From Acidimicrobiaceae bacterium (lineage in GTDB: Bacteria; Actinomycetota; Acidimicrobiia; Acidimicrobiales; Aldehydirespiratoraceae): a stretch of 61,945 nucleotides of DNA. The notes below the pieces were generated by a model. That model was given only the letters and a program-made list of their open reading frames with translations, was not told the origin of the DNA and ran no database searches. Shown piece after piece: positions 1 through 7,596 of this stretch. The DNA lies in NCBI GenBank assembly GCA_009835735.1, contig VXWX01000023.1, positions 1-61,945 of the forward strand, written 5' to 3'. How positions within the stretch are numbered: the stretch's first letter is position 1; each line of letters opens with the position of its first letter. The position numbers were made by a program, and so were the translations under genes.

Positions 1-172
1 GCCCGGCACCGCCCAAGCCCAGCCCCCCGGCCCAGGGTTGCCCAGACATGCACCGTCGGTGTACACGATCGTGGGCTCGGCTGCGGGTTCGGCAGCAGAG
101 TCGGCGGCGAGTCCGGGAAGGGGCTCAGCAGGCACGTCGCGATGGTCGCGCATCGGCGCCCCGAGGTCGCGA

Positions 173-2935
173 ATGCATCCTTTGCTGCCATCATGGAGGG
201 CAGTGGCCGACAACTTCCTGCGCCAACTTCCGGACATCGACCCAGCCGAGACCCAGGAATGGATCGACTCGCTCGACGCCATCATCGCGGCCGGAGGCCG
301 GGAGCGGGCCCGCTACATCGTGGCCAAGCTCCTGGAACGCTCCAACGAGCAGCGGGTGGGCGTACCGCCGACTACGTCCACGCCCTACATCAACACCATC
401 CCCGCCTCCGAGCAGCCATTCTTCCCCGGCAACGAGCAGGTCGAGCGGCGCATCCGCCGCTTCATCCGCTGGAACGCGGCGGCCATGGTCATCCGGGCCA
501 ACAAGACGGCCGACGGGATCGGCGGCCACCTGTCCACGTTCGCCTCGTCGGCCTCCCTGTACGAGGTGGGCTTCAACCACTTCTTCAAGGGCAAGGACGA
601 CGGCCTGGTCGGCGACCACATCTACTTCCAGGGCCACGCCGCTCCCGGCGTGTACGCCCGGGCCTACCTGGAGGGCCGCCTGAGTGAGCAGGAGCTCGAC
701 AACTTCCGGATGGAGGTGGGCGGCAACGGGCTGTCGGGCTACCCCCACCCCCGGCTGATGCCCGACTTCTGGGAGTACCCGACCGTCTCGATGGGCCTCG
801 GGCCGATCAACTCCATCTACCACGCCCGTTTCAACCGGTACATGCACAACCGCCGCATCGACGACACCTCCGAGAGCACGGTGTGGTGCTTCCTGGGCGA
901 CGGTGAGTGCGACGAGCCCGAAACCCTGGGGGCCATCGCCCTAGCCGGCCGCAACGACCTCGACAACTTGAAATGGGTCGTCAACTGCAACCTTCAGCGC
1001 CTCGACGGCCCGGTGCGGGGCAACGGCAAGATCATCCAGGAACTCGAGGGCGTGTTCCGGGGCGCGGGCTGGAACGTCATCAAGGTGATCTGGGGCACCC
1101 GGTGGGACGAGCTGCTGATGCGCGACACCGACGGGGCCCTGCTCAACAAGATGGCGACAACCGTCGACGGCGAGTACCAGCGCTACGCGGTGGAGACCGG
1201 CGCCTACATCCGGGAGCACTTCTTCGGCCCCGACCCCCGCCTGCGCAAGCTCGTCACCCACCTCAGCGACGAGGACCTGCGGGTCCTGCCCCGGGGAGGC
1301 CACGACTACCAGAAGGTGTACGCCGCGTTCAAGGCCGCCACTGAGGTCAAGGGCCAGCCCACCGTCATCCTGGCCAAGACCATCAAGGGATGGACCCTGG
1401 GCGAGGGCTTCGAGGGCCGCAACGCCACCCACCAGATCAAGAAGATGACCGCATCGCAGTTGATGGAACTCCGCACACGGCTGCACATGGAGGAAGAGAT
1501 CGACGAGGCAGACCTCGCCGACGGGATCCCGCCCTACTACCGGCCGCCCCCCGACTCGGAGGAGATCCGCTACATGATGGACCGCCGCCGCGCCCTCGAC
1601 GGGGCCGTGCCGCGGCGGGTGGTGCGGGACCGCCGCCCCATCACCCTCCCCGCCGACGGGCCCTTCATCGACATGCGCAAGGGCTCGGGCGGGCGCGAGG
1701 TCTCCACCACGATGGCATTCACAGCCCTGCTGCGCGACCTGATGAGGGACCAGCACTTCGGCCGGCGGGTAGTGCCCATCGTGCCCGACGAGGCCCGCAC
1801 CTTCGGCATGGACTCGCTGTTCCGCGAGTTCCGCATCTACGCCCCCCACGGCCAGCTCTACGAGCCCGTGGACCATGACCTGCTGCTGAGCTACAGCGAG
1901 TCGACCGACGGCCAGATCCTCGAGGAGGGCATCACCGAGTGCGGTTCCCTGGCCAGCTGGCTGGCCGCGGCTACCTCCTACGCCAACCTCGGCGTGCCCA
2001 TGGTGCCCTTCTTCGCCTTCTACTCCATGTTCGGCTTCCAGCGGGTGGGCGACTCGATTTGGGCCGCGGCCGACGCCCGGGCCCGGGGTTTCCTCATCGG
2101 TGCGACCGCGGGGCGCACGACGCTGCTGGGCGAGGGGCTCCAGCACCAGGACGGCCACAGCCACGTGCTGGCCTCGACGGTGCCGGCGTGCGAGGCCTAC
2201 GACCCGGCTTTCGCCTATGAGCTGGCGGCCATCGTCGACGAGGGCCTCAATCGGATGTACCCGCCGGACACCGCCGACGGCACCGACGTCTTCTACTACA
2301 TCACCATCTACAACGAGAACTACGAGCAGCCGCCCCGTCCCGATCACGTGACCGACTCCGACATCACCGGCGGCCTGTACAAGTTCGACGACGGCCCGGG
2401 GAGCCGCGAACGCTCAGCCACCATCCTGTTCTCGGGAGCGTCGGTGGGAGCCGCCCTCGAGGCTCAGGCTCTGCTGGCCGAGTATCACGACACGTCGGCC
2501 GAGTTGTGGAGCGCAACCTCCTTCCAGCGGCTGCGGCGCGAAGCCCTCGACGTCGAGCGCCGCAACCGGCTGCATCCCACCGACGAGCCCGCCGTTCCGA
2601 TGGTCACCCGGCGGCTGTCCGACTCAGACGGCCCGATCGTGGCCGTGACCGACTTCATGACCCTGGTCCCCGACCAGATCGCCCGCTTCACTCCGAGGCC
2701 GCTGCACGTGCTCGGCACCGACGGGTTCGGCCGCTCCGACACCCGCGAGGCGCTGCGGCGATTCTTCGAGGTGGACGCAGTCCACATCGTGCTGGCTGTG
2801 CTGTCGGCATTGATGGAATCGGGCGAGGCGTCGGCGGACGAGGTCGCGGCCGCCATCGACCGGTACGGCATCGACGTGGACCGCGACGACCCCGGCCATC
2901 CCGACACCGGCGCACGGCTATCCTCAAACGGGTGA
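173..2935 (+). CDS. aceE: Pyruvate dehydrogenase E1 component, homodimeric type
   Basis: Decarboxylates pyruvate with thiamine diphosphate and passes the acetyl group to the lipoyl E2 of the pyruvate dehydrogenase complex in the cytoplasm. The 920-residue product is colinear with E. coli and mycobacterial AceE over its whole length. Visible landmarks are YINTIP near the N-terminus, the ThDP motif GDG (about residue 242) through NCN (about 272), DEARTFGMDSLFR, and the C-terminal LGTDGFGRSDTREALRRFFE. ATG 173 is chosen because GAGG (163-166) lies 6 nt upstream. GTG 203 is an alternative with a GGAGGG only 2-3 nt before it, and an open frame reaches back to 38. The stop overlaps the start of the next gene (GTGA), so this is probably the first gene of a four-gene transcript. 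No E2 or E3 gene is adjacent. Confidence 0.96.
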   Translation: MHPLLPSWRAVADNFLRQLPDIDPAETQEWIDSLDAIIAAGGRERARYIVAKLLERSNEQRVGVPPTTSTPYINTIPASEQPFFPGNEQVERRIRRFIRWNAAAMVIRANKTADGIGGHLSTFASSASLYEVGFNHFFKGKDDGLVGDHIYFQGHAAPGVYARAYLEGRLSEQELDNFRMEVGGNGLSGYPHPRLMPDFWEYPTVSMGLGPINSIYHARFNRYMHNRRIDDTSESTVWCFLGDGECDEPETLGAIALAGRNDLDNLKWVVNCNLQRLDGPVRGNGKIIQELEGVFRGAGWNVIKVIWGTRWDELLMRDTDGALLNKMATTVDGEYQRYAVETGAYIREHFFGPDPRLRKLVTHLSDEDLRVLPRGGHDYQKVYAAFKAATEVKGQPTVILAKTIKGWTLGEGFEGRNATHQIKKMTASQLMELRTRLHMEEEIDEADLADGIPPYYRPPPDSEEIRYMMDRRRALDGAVPRRVVRDRRPITLPADGPFIDMRKGSGGREVSTTMAFTALLRDLMRDQHFGRRVVPIVPDEARTFGMDSLFREFRIYAPHGQLYEPVDHDLLLSYSESTDGQILEEGITECGSLASWLAAATSYANLGVPMVPFFAFYSMFGFQRVGDSIWAAADARARGFLIGATAGRTTLLGEGLQHQDGHSHVLASTVPACEAYDPAFAYELAAIVDEGLNRMYPPDTADGTDVFYYITIYNENYEQPPRPDHVTDSDITGGLYKFDDGPGSRERSATILFSGASVGAALEAQALLAEYHDTSAELWSATSFQRLRREALDVERRNRLHPTDEPAVPMVTRRLSDSDGPIVAVTDFMTLVPDQIARFTPRPLHVLGTDGFGRSDTREALRRFFEVDAVHIVLAVLSALMESGEASADEVAAAIDRYGIDVDRDDPGHPDTGARLSSNG

Positions 2936-3522
2936 AGCAGGTCGGGACGGGCACTCTGGCGGTCACGGGGGACGAGGCTGCCGACCGCCTGCTCAACACC
3001 GACCCCCTGGCGTTGCTGCTGGGAATGCTGCTCGACCAGCAGATCCCCCTGGAATGGGCCTTCATGGGCCCCCATCGCCTGGTCGAGCGGCTGGGTGCTG
3101 AGCTGGACGCGGTGGACATCTCCGAGCGGGACCCCGACGAGTTCGCCGCCCTGGTCAGGGCCAAGCCGGCGCTTCACCGGTTTCCGAGTTCCATGGCCAC
3201 ACGGATGCAGGCCCTCTGCCGGCATGTCGCGGATCACTACGACGGCGACGCCGGCGAGGTCTGGAACGCGGCGGCGACGGGTGAGGAGCTCTTCCGGCGA
3301 CTGCGGGACCTGCCCGGCTACGGGGACGAGAAGGCTCGGATCCTGACCGCCGTCCTCGCCAAGCGCTTCGACGTCCGTCCCGACGGCTGGGAGGCGCAGG
3401 CCGGAGCCTTCGCCGACGGCGAGCCTCGATCGGTGGCCGACATCGACGGCCCGGAAGCGCTACAACGGGTGCGGGCATGGAAGAAAGAGCAGAAGGCTCT
3501 AGGCAAGAGGAAGGACGAATGA
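2932..3522 (+). CDS. HhH-GPD family DNA repair protein (glycosylase-like)
   Basis: Probable base-excision repair protein of the actinobacterial HhH-GPD type, 196 residues. The N-terminal part has LLGMLLDQQIPLEWAF, resembling the helical entry of HhH-GPD glycosylases. A helix-hairpin-helix-like LPGYGDEKARIL lies around residues 128-139. No Fe-S cysteine cluster of the Nth/MutY kind is visible, so glycosylase activity is inferred from fold only. GTG 2932 overlaps the aceE stop by 4 nt (GTGA), and the stop overlaps the next start (ATGA at 3519). It is therefore translationally coupled on both sides. A repair gene between pyruvate dehydrogenase and redox lipoproteins is unusual, but the overlaps show real operon membership. 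Confidence 0.8.
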   Translation: MKQVGTGTLAVTGDEAADRLLNTDPLALLLGMLLDQQIPLEWAFMGPHRLVERLGAELDAVDISERDPDEFAALVRAKPALHRFPSSMATRMQALCRHVADHYDGDAGEVWNAAATGEELFRRLRDLPGYGDEKARILTAVLAKRFDVRPDGWEAQAGAFADGEPRSVADIDGPEALQRVRAWKKEQKALGKRKDE

Positions 3523-4070
3523 GAGTCCGACTCCTGACGTGCGCAGCGATCGTCGCCCTCGCGGCGGCAGCCTGCGGGTCCGACGACGCCGCGACCATCA
3601 ACGAGCCGGCTTCCACTGGGACCGACGTCGCGGCTTCCGATGCCCCTGCCAGCCCGTCCGGAGATGTGCCCGACCTCGACATGGTCAGCGTGTACACGGG
3701 TGAGACCGTCAACCTCCAATCCCTGGTGAGCGGCGAGACGCCTCTGCTGCTCTGGTTCTGGGCGCCCCATTGACCCACCTGCCGGAGAGAGGCTCCGGCC
3801 CTTGAGCAGTTCGCTCAAGACAACGCCGACAAGGTGAAGGTCGTGGGTATCGGCGCCCAAGACGACTTCGCCTACGCCGAGCGATTCGTGAACCAGACCG
3901 GAACCACTTTCACGATGCTGTGGAGCGACTCCAATGAGAGTTGGCGCCACTTCGAAGTTCGTAGGAACTCGAGCGTGCGGCTACTGGACAGCGGCGGCAA
4001 CCTGGCCGACGACAGCCCCGGCAGCTTCGACGCAGCAAGCCTCAGCGACCAGCTTGCTGCCCTGACCTGA
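3519..4070 (+). CDS. Putative selenoprotein: thioredoxin-like lipoprotein (U-x-x-C), Sec at TGA 3771-3773
   Basis: Predicted envelope thiol-disulfide oxidoreductase, 183 residues if TGA 3771-3773 is read as selenocysteine (residue 85). Residues 1-19 form a lipoprotein signal ending LAAAACGS, with Cys19 as lipidation site. A short low-complexity linker follows, then a redoxin domain with LLLWFWAPH-U-PTCR. Related Cys proteins such as mycobacterial MPT53/DsbF have WFW-x-PWC-x-x-C here, so TGA replaces the attacking cysteine of CxxC. The frame stays open for 98 codons after the TGA and keeps thioredoxin-like features (KVKVVGIGA, then SVRLLDSGG). The cis-proline seen in its neighbour (GNPTL) is replaced by serine (RNSSV). 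ATG 3519 overlaps the upstream stop. A SECIS-like hairpin sits at 3781-3799. Standard annotation would truncate it at 3773. An ordinary nonsense mutation is the alternative, made unlikely by the paralogue with the same TGA. Confidence 0.85.
3781..3799 (+). promoter_or_regulatory. Bacterial SECIS-like hairpin downstream of TGA 3771
   Basis: GCCGGAG (3781-3787) pairs perfectly with CTCCGGC (3793-3799) around the loop AGAGG. The stem begins 7 nt after the TGA, and the loop G (3789) is 18 nt after the U of UGA. This fits the known bacterial SECIS layout: hairpin just after UGA, G in the first two loop positions, roughly 16-37 nt spacing. SelB binding is inferred. Confidence 0.7.
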
Positions 4071-4073
4071 GCG

Positions 4074-5252
4074 ATGAAGATGCCGTACGCCGCCCGGATC
4101 GCTGCCGTGCTGCTGACCCTCGCCCTGGCAGCCTCCGCCTGCGGCAGTGAAACCGCTCCGGGCACCGGGGATCAGGGCACCAATGCCGGTGCCGAGGATC
4201 AGGCCGCTCTCGAACAGGCCCAAGCCGAAGCCGACGCGGCAGCGGCAGAGGCCGCCGAAGCCGCAGCCGCCCAGGCCGCCGCCCAGGCCGAAGCCGAAGC
4301 CGCCGCCCAGGCCGCCGCTGAGGCCGAAGCAGCGGCTGAGGCTGAAGCGGCCGCCGAAGCCGCGGCTCAAGCCGAGGCCGAAGCCGCAGCCGCCAAGGCT
4401 GCCGAGGCCGAACTCGCGCTGGCGGCTGCCGAAGCGGAGCCTGAGGGAACTGTGGACCCGGAAGTGGTCGACGAGCTCGAGCAGGAGCTGGCCCAGGCCC
4501 AAGCAGAGGCCGAGGCCGCCGAGGCCGAGGCCGCCGCCCAAGCCGCCGCCGCCGAAGCCGCTGCGCTAGCAGCCGCAGCCGAGGCCGAGGCCGCCGCCCA
4601 AGCCGCCATCGCCGAAGCCGAGGCTCAAGCCATAGCCGCCGAAGCCGAGGCTCTGGCCGCAGCCGCGGAAGCTGAAGCCGCAGCCGCCGCCGAGGCTGCA
4701 GCCCAAGCAGCAGCCGAGACCACGACCACAGCCGCGCCCACAACCACGGCGGCACCCACAACGACAGCCGCGCCCACAACCACCGCAGGCCCCACCACGA
4801 CAACTACGGCTGCCCCCACAACCACCGCAGCCCCGGTCATCGAGACCGACGTGCCGGCTCAGGACATGATCGATGTGCGCACAGGAGCGACCGTCAACCT
4901 CCGCGACTTCGTGGACGGCTCGACGCCCCTGCTGCTCTGGTTCTGGGCCCCGCATTGACCGACCTGCCGGCGTGATGCAGGGCCGGTCGGGCAGTTCGCC
5001 CGAGACAACGAGGGAAGGGTCATCGTCATAGGCGTGGGCGGCTCGGACAGCCTCGCCCAGGCTCAGAGCTTCGTGGCCTCCGCTGGCGGTCCGGCCAACA
5101 CGCTTTGGGGCGACTCCTTCGAGGCGTGGAACCACTACAAGACCGGCAACCCCACCCTGATACTGCTTGACGGCGCCGGTGTGACACAGATCGAGAAGGT
5201 CAGCGGGTTCAACAAGGACCGCCTCCAGAACGCACTGGACAGCCTCGGCTAA
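4074..5252 (+). CDS. Putative selenoprotein: stalked thioredoxin-like lipoprotein (U-x-x-C), Sec at TGA 4956-4958
   Basis: Second predicted envelope selenol-thiol oxidoreductase, 392 residues with selenocysteine at 295. A signal peptide ends LAASACGS (lipid-modified Cys23). Residues of about 42-214 are an almost pure Ala/Glu/Gln helical repeat, and about 215-254 are a Thr/Ala/Pro linker of TTTAAP units. The redoxin domain follows with LLLWFWAPH-U-PTCR, GRVIVIGVGG and a cis-proline region GNPTLILLD. The domain clearly duplicates that of the preceding gene, and both share the TGA at the same place. The helical and TTTAAP parts look like a stalk that would hold the domain away from the membrane. 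The start is 3 nt after the preceding stop. A hairpin follows the TGA (4967-4986). Without recoding only the stalk and a stub of the domain would be made. Confidence 0.85.
4203..4836 (+). repeat. Low-complexity coding repeat (GCC/GAG-rich, then ACC/GCC-rich)
   Basis: Degenerate short repeats inside the second selenolipoprotein. About 4203-4715 encodes Ala/Glu/Gln runs, and about 4716-4836 encodes TTTAAP-like units. Such tracts expand and contract easily, so length is likely to vary among strains. Confidence 0.8.
4967..4986 (+). promoter_or_regulatory. Bacterial SECIS-like hairpin downstream of TGA 4956
   Basis: CCGGC (4967-4971) pairs with GCCGG (4982-4986), leaving a 10-nt loop that begins with G (4972), 16 nt after the U of UGA. 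An overlapping alternative pairs CCTGC (4963-4967) with GCAGG (4977-4981) and has G as second loop base. It is weaker than the hairpins of the other two candidate selenoproteins; which fold forms cannot be decided by eye. Confidence 0.5.
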
Positions 5253-5255
5253 CAA

Positions 5256-5292
5256 TTCACCCGCCGTTCACCGGCATTCACTCCCGGTTCAC
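5256..5292 (+). promoter_or_regulatory. PHO box upstream of pstS (four TTCAC direct repeats)
   Basis: TTCAC occurs at 5256, 5267, 5277 and 5288, giving spacings of 11, 10 and 11 nt. Two of the units read GTTCACC or GTTCACG. This is the layout of actinobacterial PhoP/RegX3 PHO boxes, direct repeats of about 11 nt around GTTCAC. It lies in the 139-bp gap before pstS, about 100 nt from the start codon. A possible -10 (TAGCTT, 5326-5331) follows. Phosphate-starvation control of the pst genes is inferred; no response regulator gene is in the window. Confidence 0.75.
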
Positions 5293-5391
5293 GGCCGCCG
5301 AAGCCGCCGGAAACCTTGCCTCGCGTAGCTTGCCTGCAGCTAGCGATGGGCGCGGGCTTGCCGTGCGATTTCCTGAGGGAGGGACAACTAA

Positions 5392-6372
5392 GTGCGCAAC
5401 TCAAGGCGCCGGCTCGGATGGCTGCCAGTGATTCTCGTGAGCTTCTCGCTCGTGGCCGCGGCATGCGGCGGAGACGACGAGGAGGCGAGTGAAGGCTTGT
5501 CGGGCGCGGTGAACATCTCAGGCTCGTCCACCGTGGAGCCGATCTCGATCCGGGTAGCCGAGCTGTTCGAGGACTCGGCGCCCGATATTTCCGTCACCGT
5601 GGACGGCCCCGGCACCGGTGACGGCTTCAAGCTGTTCTGCGAGGGCGAGACCGACATTTCCGACGCCTCCCGCCAGATCAAGGAGCAGGAGAAGGAGACT
5701 TGCGTCGCAAACGGAATCAACAACATCATCGAACTCAAGGTGGGCGTGGACGGAATTGCGTTGATGACCAGCGCAAATAACGACACCGTCGAGTGCCTGA
5801 CCTTCGGCCAACTCTTCGACCTCATCGGCCCCAACGGCGAGGGCACCGCCACCTGGGCCGAGGCCTCCCCCGGGCTGCCCGACGCGGCCCTGGACATATT
5901 CGGGCCGGGCGAAGAATCCGGAACCTTCGACTCCTTCGTCGAGATCGTCCTCGAGGACCTCGCGGAGGAAGCCGGAGTCGAAGCCACCACCCGCACCGAC
6001 TACATCCCCTCCGGCGATGACAACGTGATCCTGCAAGGCATCCAGTCCAGCGACACCAGCCTGGGCTGGGTCGGTTTCGCCTTCGCCATCAACGCCACCG
6101 GTGTCAAGCTGCTCGAGATCGACGGCGGGAACGGCTGCGTCACGCCCACACCCGACACCATCGCCTCCAACGAATACCCCATCAGCCGGGACCTGTGGAT
6201 CTACGTCAACGCGGACAAGGCCGCCGCCAACAACGCCATCGTCGCCTACCTGGACTTCTACGTCTCAGAGGCGCTGTCGGCCGCAGTCCGCGACGTCGGC
6301 TACGTACCCCTGACCGAAGCGGCCCACGCTGAGACCGCCGAACGCTGGCATAGCCGCACAACCATCAGTTGA
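5392..6372 (+). CDS. pstS: Phosphate ABC transporter substrate-binding lipoprotein PstS
   Basis: Captures phosphate outside the membrane and delivers it to PstCA. The 326-residue protein has a lipoprotein signal ending LVAAACGG (lipid Cys25). Typical PstS segments follow: ISGSSTVEPIS, GPGTGDGFKLFCEGETDISDA (shortened here) and FGPGEESGTFDSF. GTG 5392 is chosen for the GAGGGAGGG ribosome site at 5375-5383. It is the first gene of pstS-pstC-pstA-pstB-phoU and stands directly behind the PHO box. Confidence 0.93.
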   Translation: MRNSRRRLGWLPVILVSFSLVAAACGGDDEEASEGLSGAVNISGSSTVEPISIRVAELFEDSAPDISVTVDGPGTGDGFKLFCEGETDISDASRQIKEQEKETCVANGINNIIELKVGVDGIALMTSANNDTVECLTFGQLFDLIGPNGEGTATWAEASPGLPDAALDIFGPGEESGTFDSFVEIVLEDLAEEAGVEATTRTDYIPSGDDNVILQGIQSSDTSLGWVGFAFAINATGVKLLEIDGGNGCVTPTPDTIASNEYPISRDLWIYVNADKAAANNAIVAYLDFYVSEALSAAVRDVGYVPLTEAAHAETAERWHSRTTIS

Positions 6373-6428
6373 TGGCTGGTGTCAGGCGGGCTCAAGCTCC
6401 CACAAAGTCAGCGGATTAGCTTCTCGCC

Positions 6429-7580
6429 GTGACCGACGCGAGCGTCGCCCAGCCTGTCGTACTGACGGCTGAACGCCTGCAGATCGCGCCCACCCGACGG
6501 CGCCGCGAGGTGATCGTCCGGTACAGCCTCCTGATGGCCGCGCTGGGGACGGTGGTGGTGAGCGCCCTCATCGTGTGGAGCCTGGTCTCCGAGGCCTGGA
6601 CGTTCATCACCGGTGTGGCCTGGGCGGACACTTGGGGACAGCTGGGCTGGTTCCCGAGGAGGGGGCTCTACGACATCCCCACCATCGTCATCGCCTCCAT
6701 CATCGTCACGGCAATCGCCATGCTGGTGGCCGGGCCGCTTGGTCTCGGCGCGGCCGTGTACCTGTCGGAGTACGCCAACCGGAGGGTCCGGGCCTGGCTC
6801 AAGCCTGCGCTGGAGATCCTGGCCGGGATCCCGTCGGTGGTCCTGGGCTTCTTCGCCCTCACCTGGATCGCCCCCAATCTGGTGGGGCGCATCGGCAAGA
6901 ACACATTCCTGGTGGTCGGCGTGGTGATCCTGGCCGGGTATGCGGTGATCGCGGCCGGCGTCGCCCGCAACCGGATCAAGCACTACCGCGGGAGCGGTGC
7001 CGAGCCTTCGTCGCTGATCGTGGCGATCGGGGCCATCGCCGTGCTCGTCGCCATCTTCGCGCTGGTGGGGGCCTGGCTGTTGAACGTGTGGATCGAGTTC
7101 GCCCCCGCCCGGGCCGGTTCATTGGCCGCAGCCGGCATCGGGGTGGGCGTGCTCACGATCCCTCTCGTCGCCTCCATCTCCGAGGACGCCATGGCCGCGG
7201 TGCCCGACTCGTTGCGACAGGCCTCCGCCGGCCTCGGCGCGCGCCGGATGACCACTGCCACGACAGTGGTGCTGCCCGCGGCGATCTCGGGCATCGTGGC
7301 CGCCTTCATTGTGGCTGTCTCCCGGGCCATCGGGGAGACGATGGTGGTCTTCCTGGCCGGAGGGGCGGCCGACGCGGCCCGGTTCACGGACTCACCGTTC
7401 GAGGGCAGCCTGACCATGACGGCGGCCATGGCGTCACTGGCATCGGGCACCGACAGCGTGGTGGGCGAGGGACTCACGTTCCAGAGCCTGTACTTCGTGG
7501 GACTGATGCTGTTCGCCATCACGCTCGGCCTGAACGTCGTCGCGGCCCGGTTCGTGGCCCGAGTGCGCGAGGCGTACTAG
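6429..7580 (+). CDS. pstC: Phosphate ABC transporter permease PstC
   Basis: One of two membrane permeases of the Pst phosphate importer, 383 residues. About six hydrophobic spans are visible, beginning around residue 40 (LLMAALGTVVVSALIVWSLV). PstC features are VAGPLGLGAAVYLSEYA, IPSVVLGFFAL and the cytoplasmic EAA-like stretch DSLRQASAGLGARRMTTATTV, which contacts the ATPase. GTG 6429 is the first in-frame start after a 56-bp gap from pstS. The segment around residues 180-200 (RNRIKHYRGSGAEPSS) is an inserted polar loop between spans. Confidence 0.93.
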   Translation: MTDASVAQPVVLTAERLQIAPTRRRREVIVRYSLLMAALGTVVVSALIVWSLVSEAWTFITGVAWADTWGQLGWFPRRGLYDIPTIVIASIIVTAIAMLVAGPLGLGAAVYLSEYANRRVRAWLKPALEILAGIPSVVLGFFALTWIAPNLVGRIGKNTFLVVGVVILAGYAVIAAGVARNRIKHYRGSGAEPSSLIVAIGAIAVLVAIFALVGAWLLNVWIEFAPARAGSLAAAGIGVGVLTIPLVASISEDAMAAVPDSLRQASAGLGARRMTTATTVVLPAAISGIVAAFIVAVSRAIGETMVVFLAGGAADAARFTDSPFEGSLTMTAAMASLASGTDSVVGEGLTFQSLYFVGLMLFAITLGLNVVAARFVARVREAY

Positions 7581-7596
7581 AGACGGTGACACGACG

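Noticed and set aside
38..172. N-terminal extension of AceE to 38
   Set aside because: The added residues are Ser/Ala/Arg-rich with no match to AceE, and ATG 173 has a suitable ribosome site.
941..2347. Long minus-strand open frame opposite aceE
   Set aside because: High GC leaves long antisense frames; its translation is low-complexity and the plus strand encodes a full-length conserved enzyme.
4042..4803. Minus-strand Arg/Pro/Leu-rich frame opposite the stalk repeat
   Set aside because: It is the antisense of the Ala/Glu repeat and has no initiation site or family resemblance.
3771..4958. Genetic code in which TGA is always a sense codon
   Set aside because: Many well-defined genes here end in TGA exactly at the family's usual C-terminus, for example aceE (2933-2935) and the HhH gene (3520-3522).
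3519..5252. Two truncated pseudogenes or sequencing errors
   Set aside because: The same TGA lies at the active-site cysteine in both paralogues, no other stop or frameshift occurs downstream, and the sequence after TGA keeps redoxin features and GC-rich codon use.
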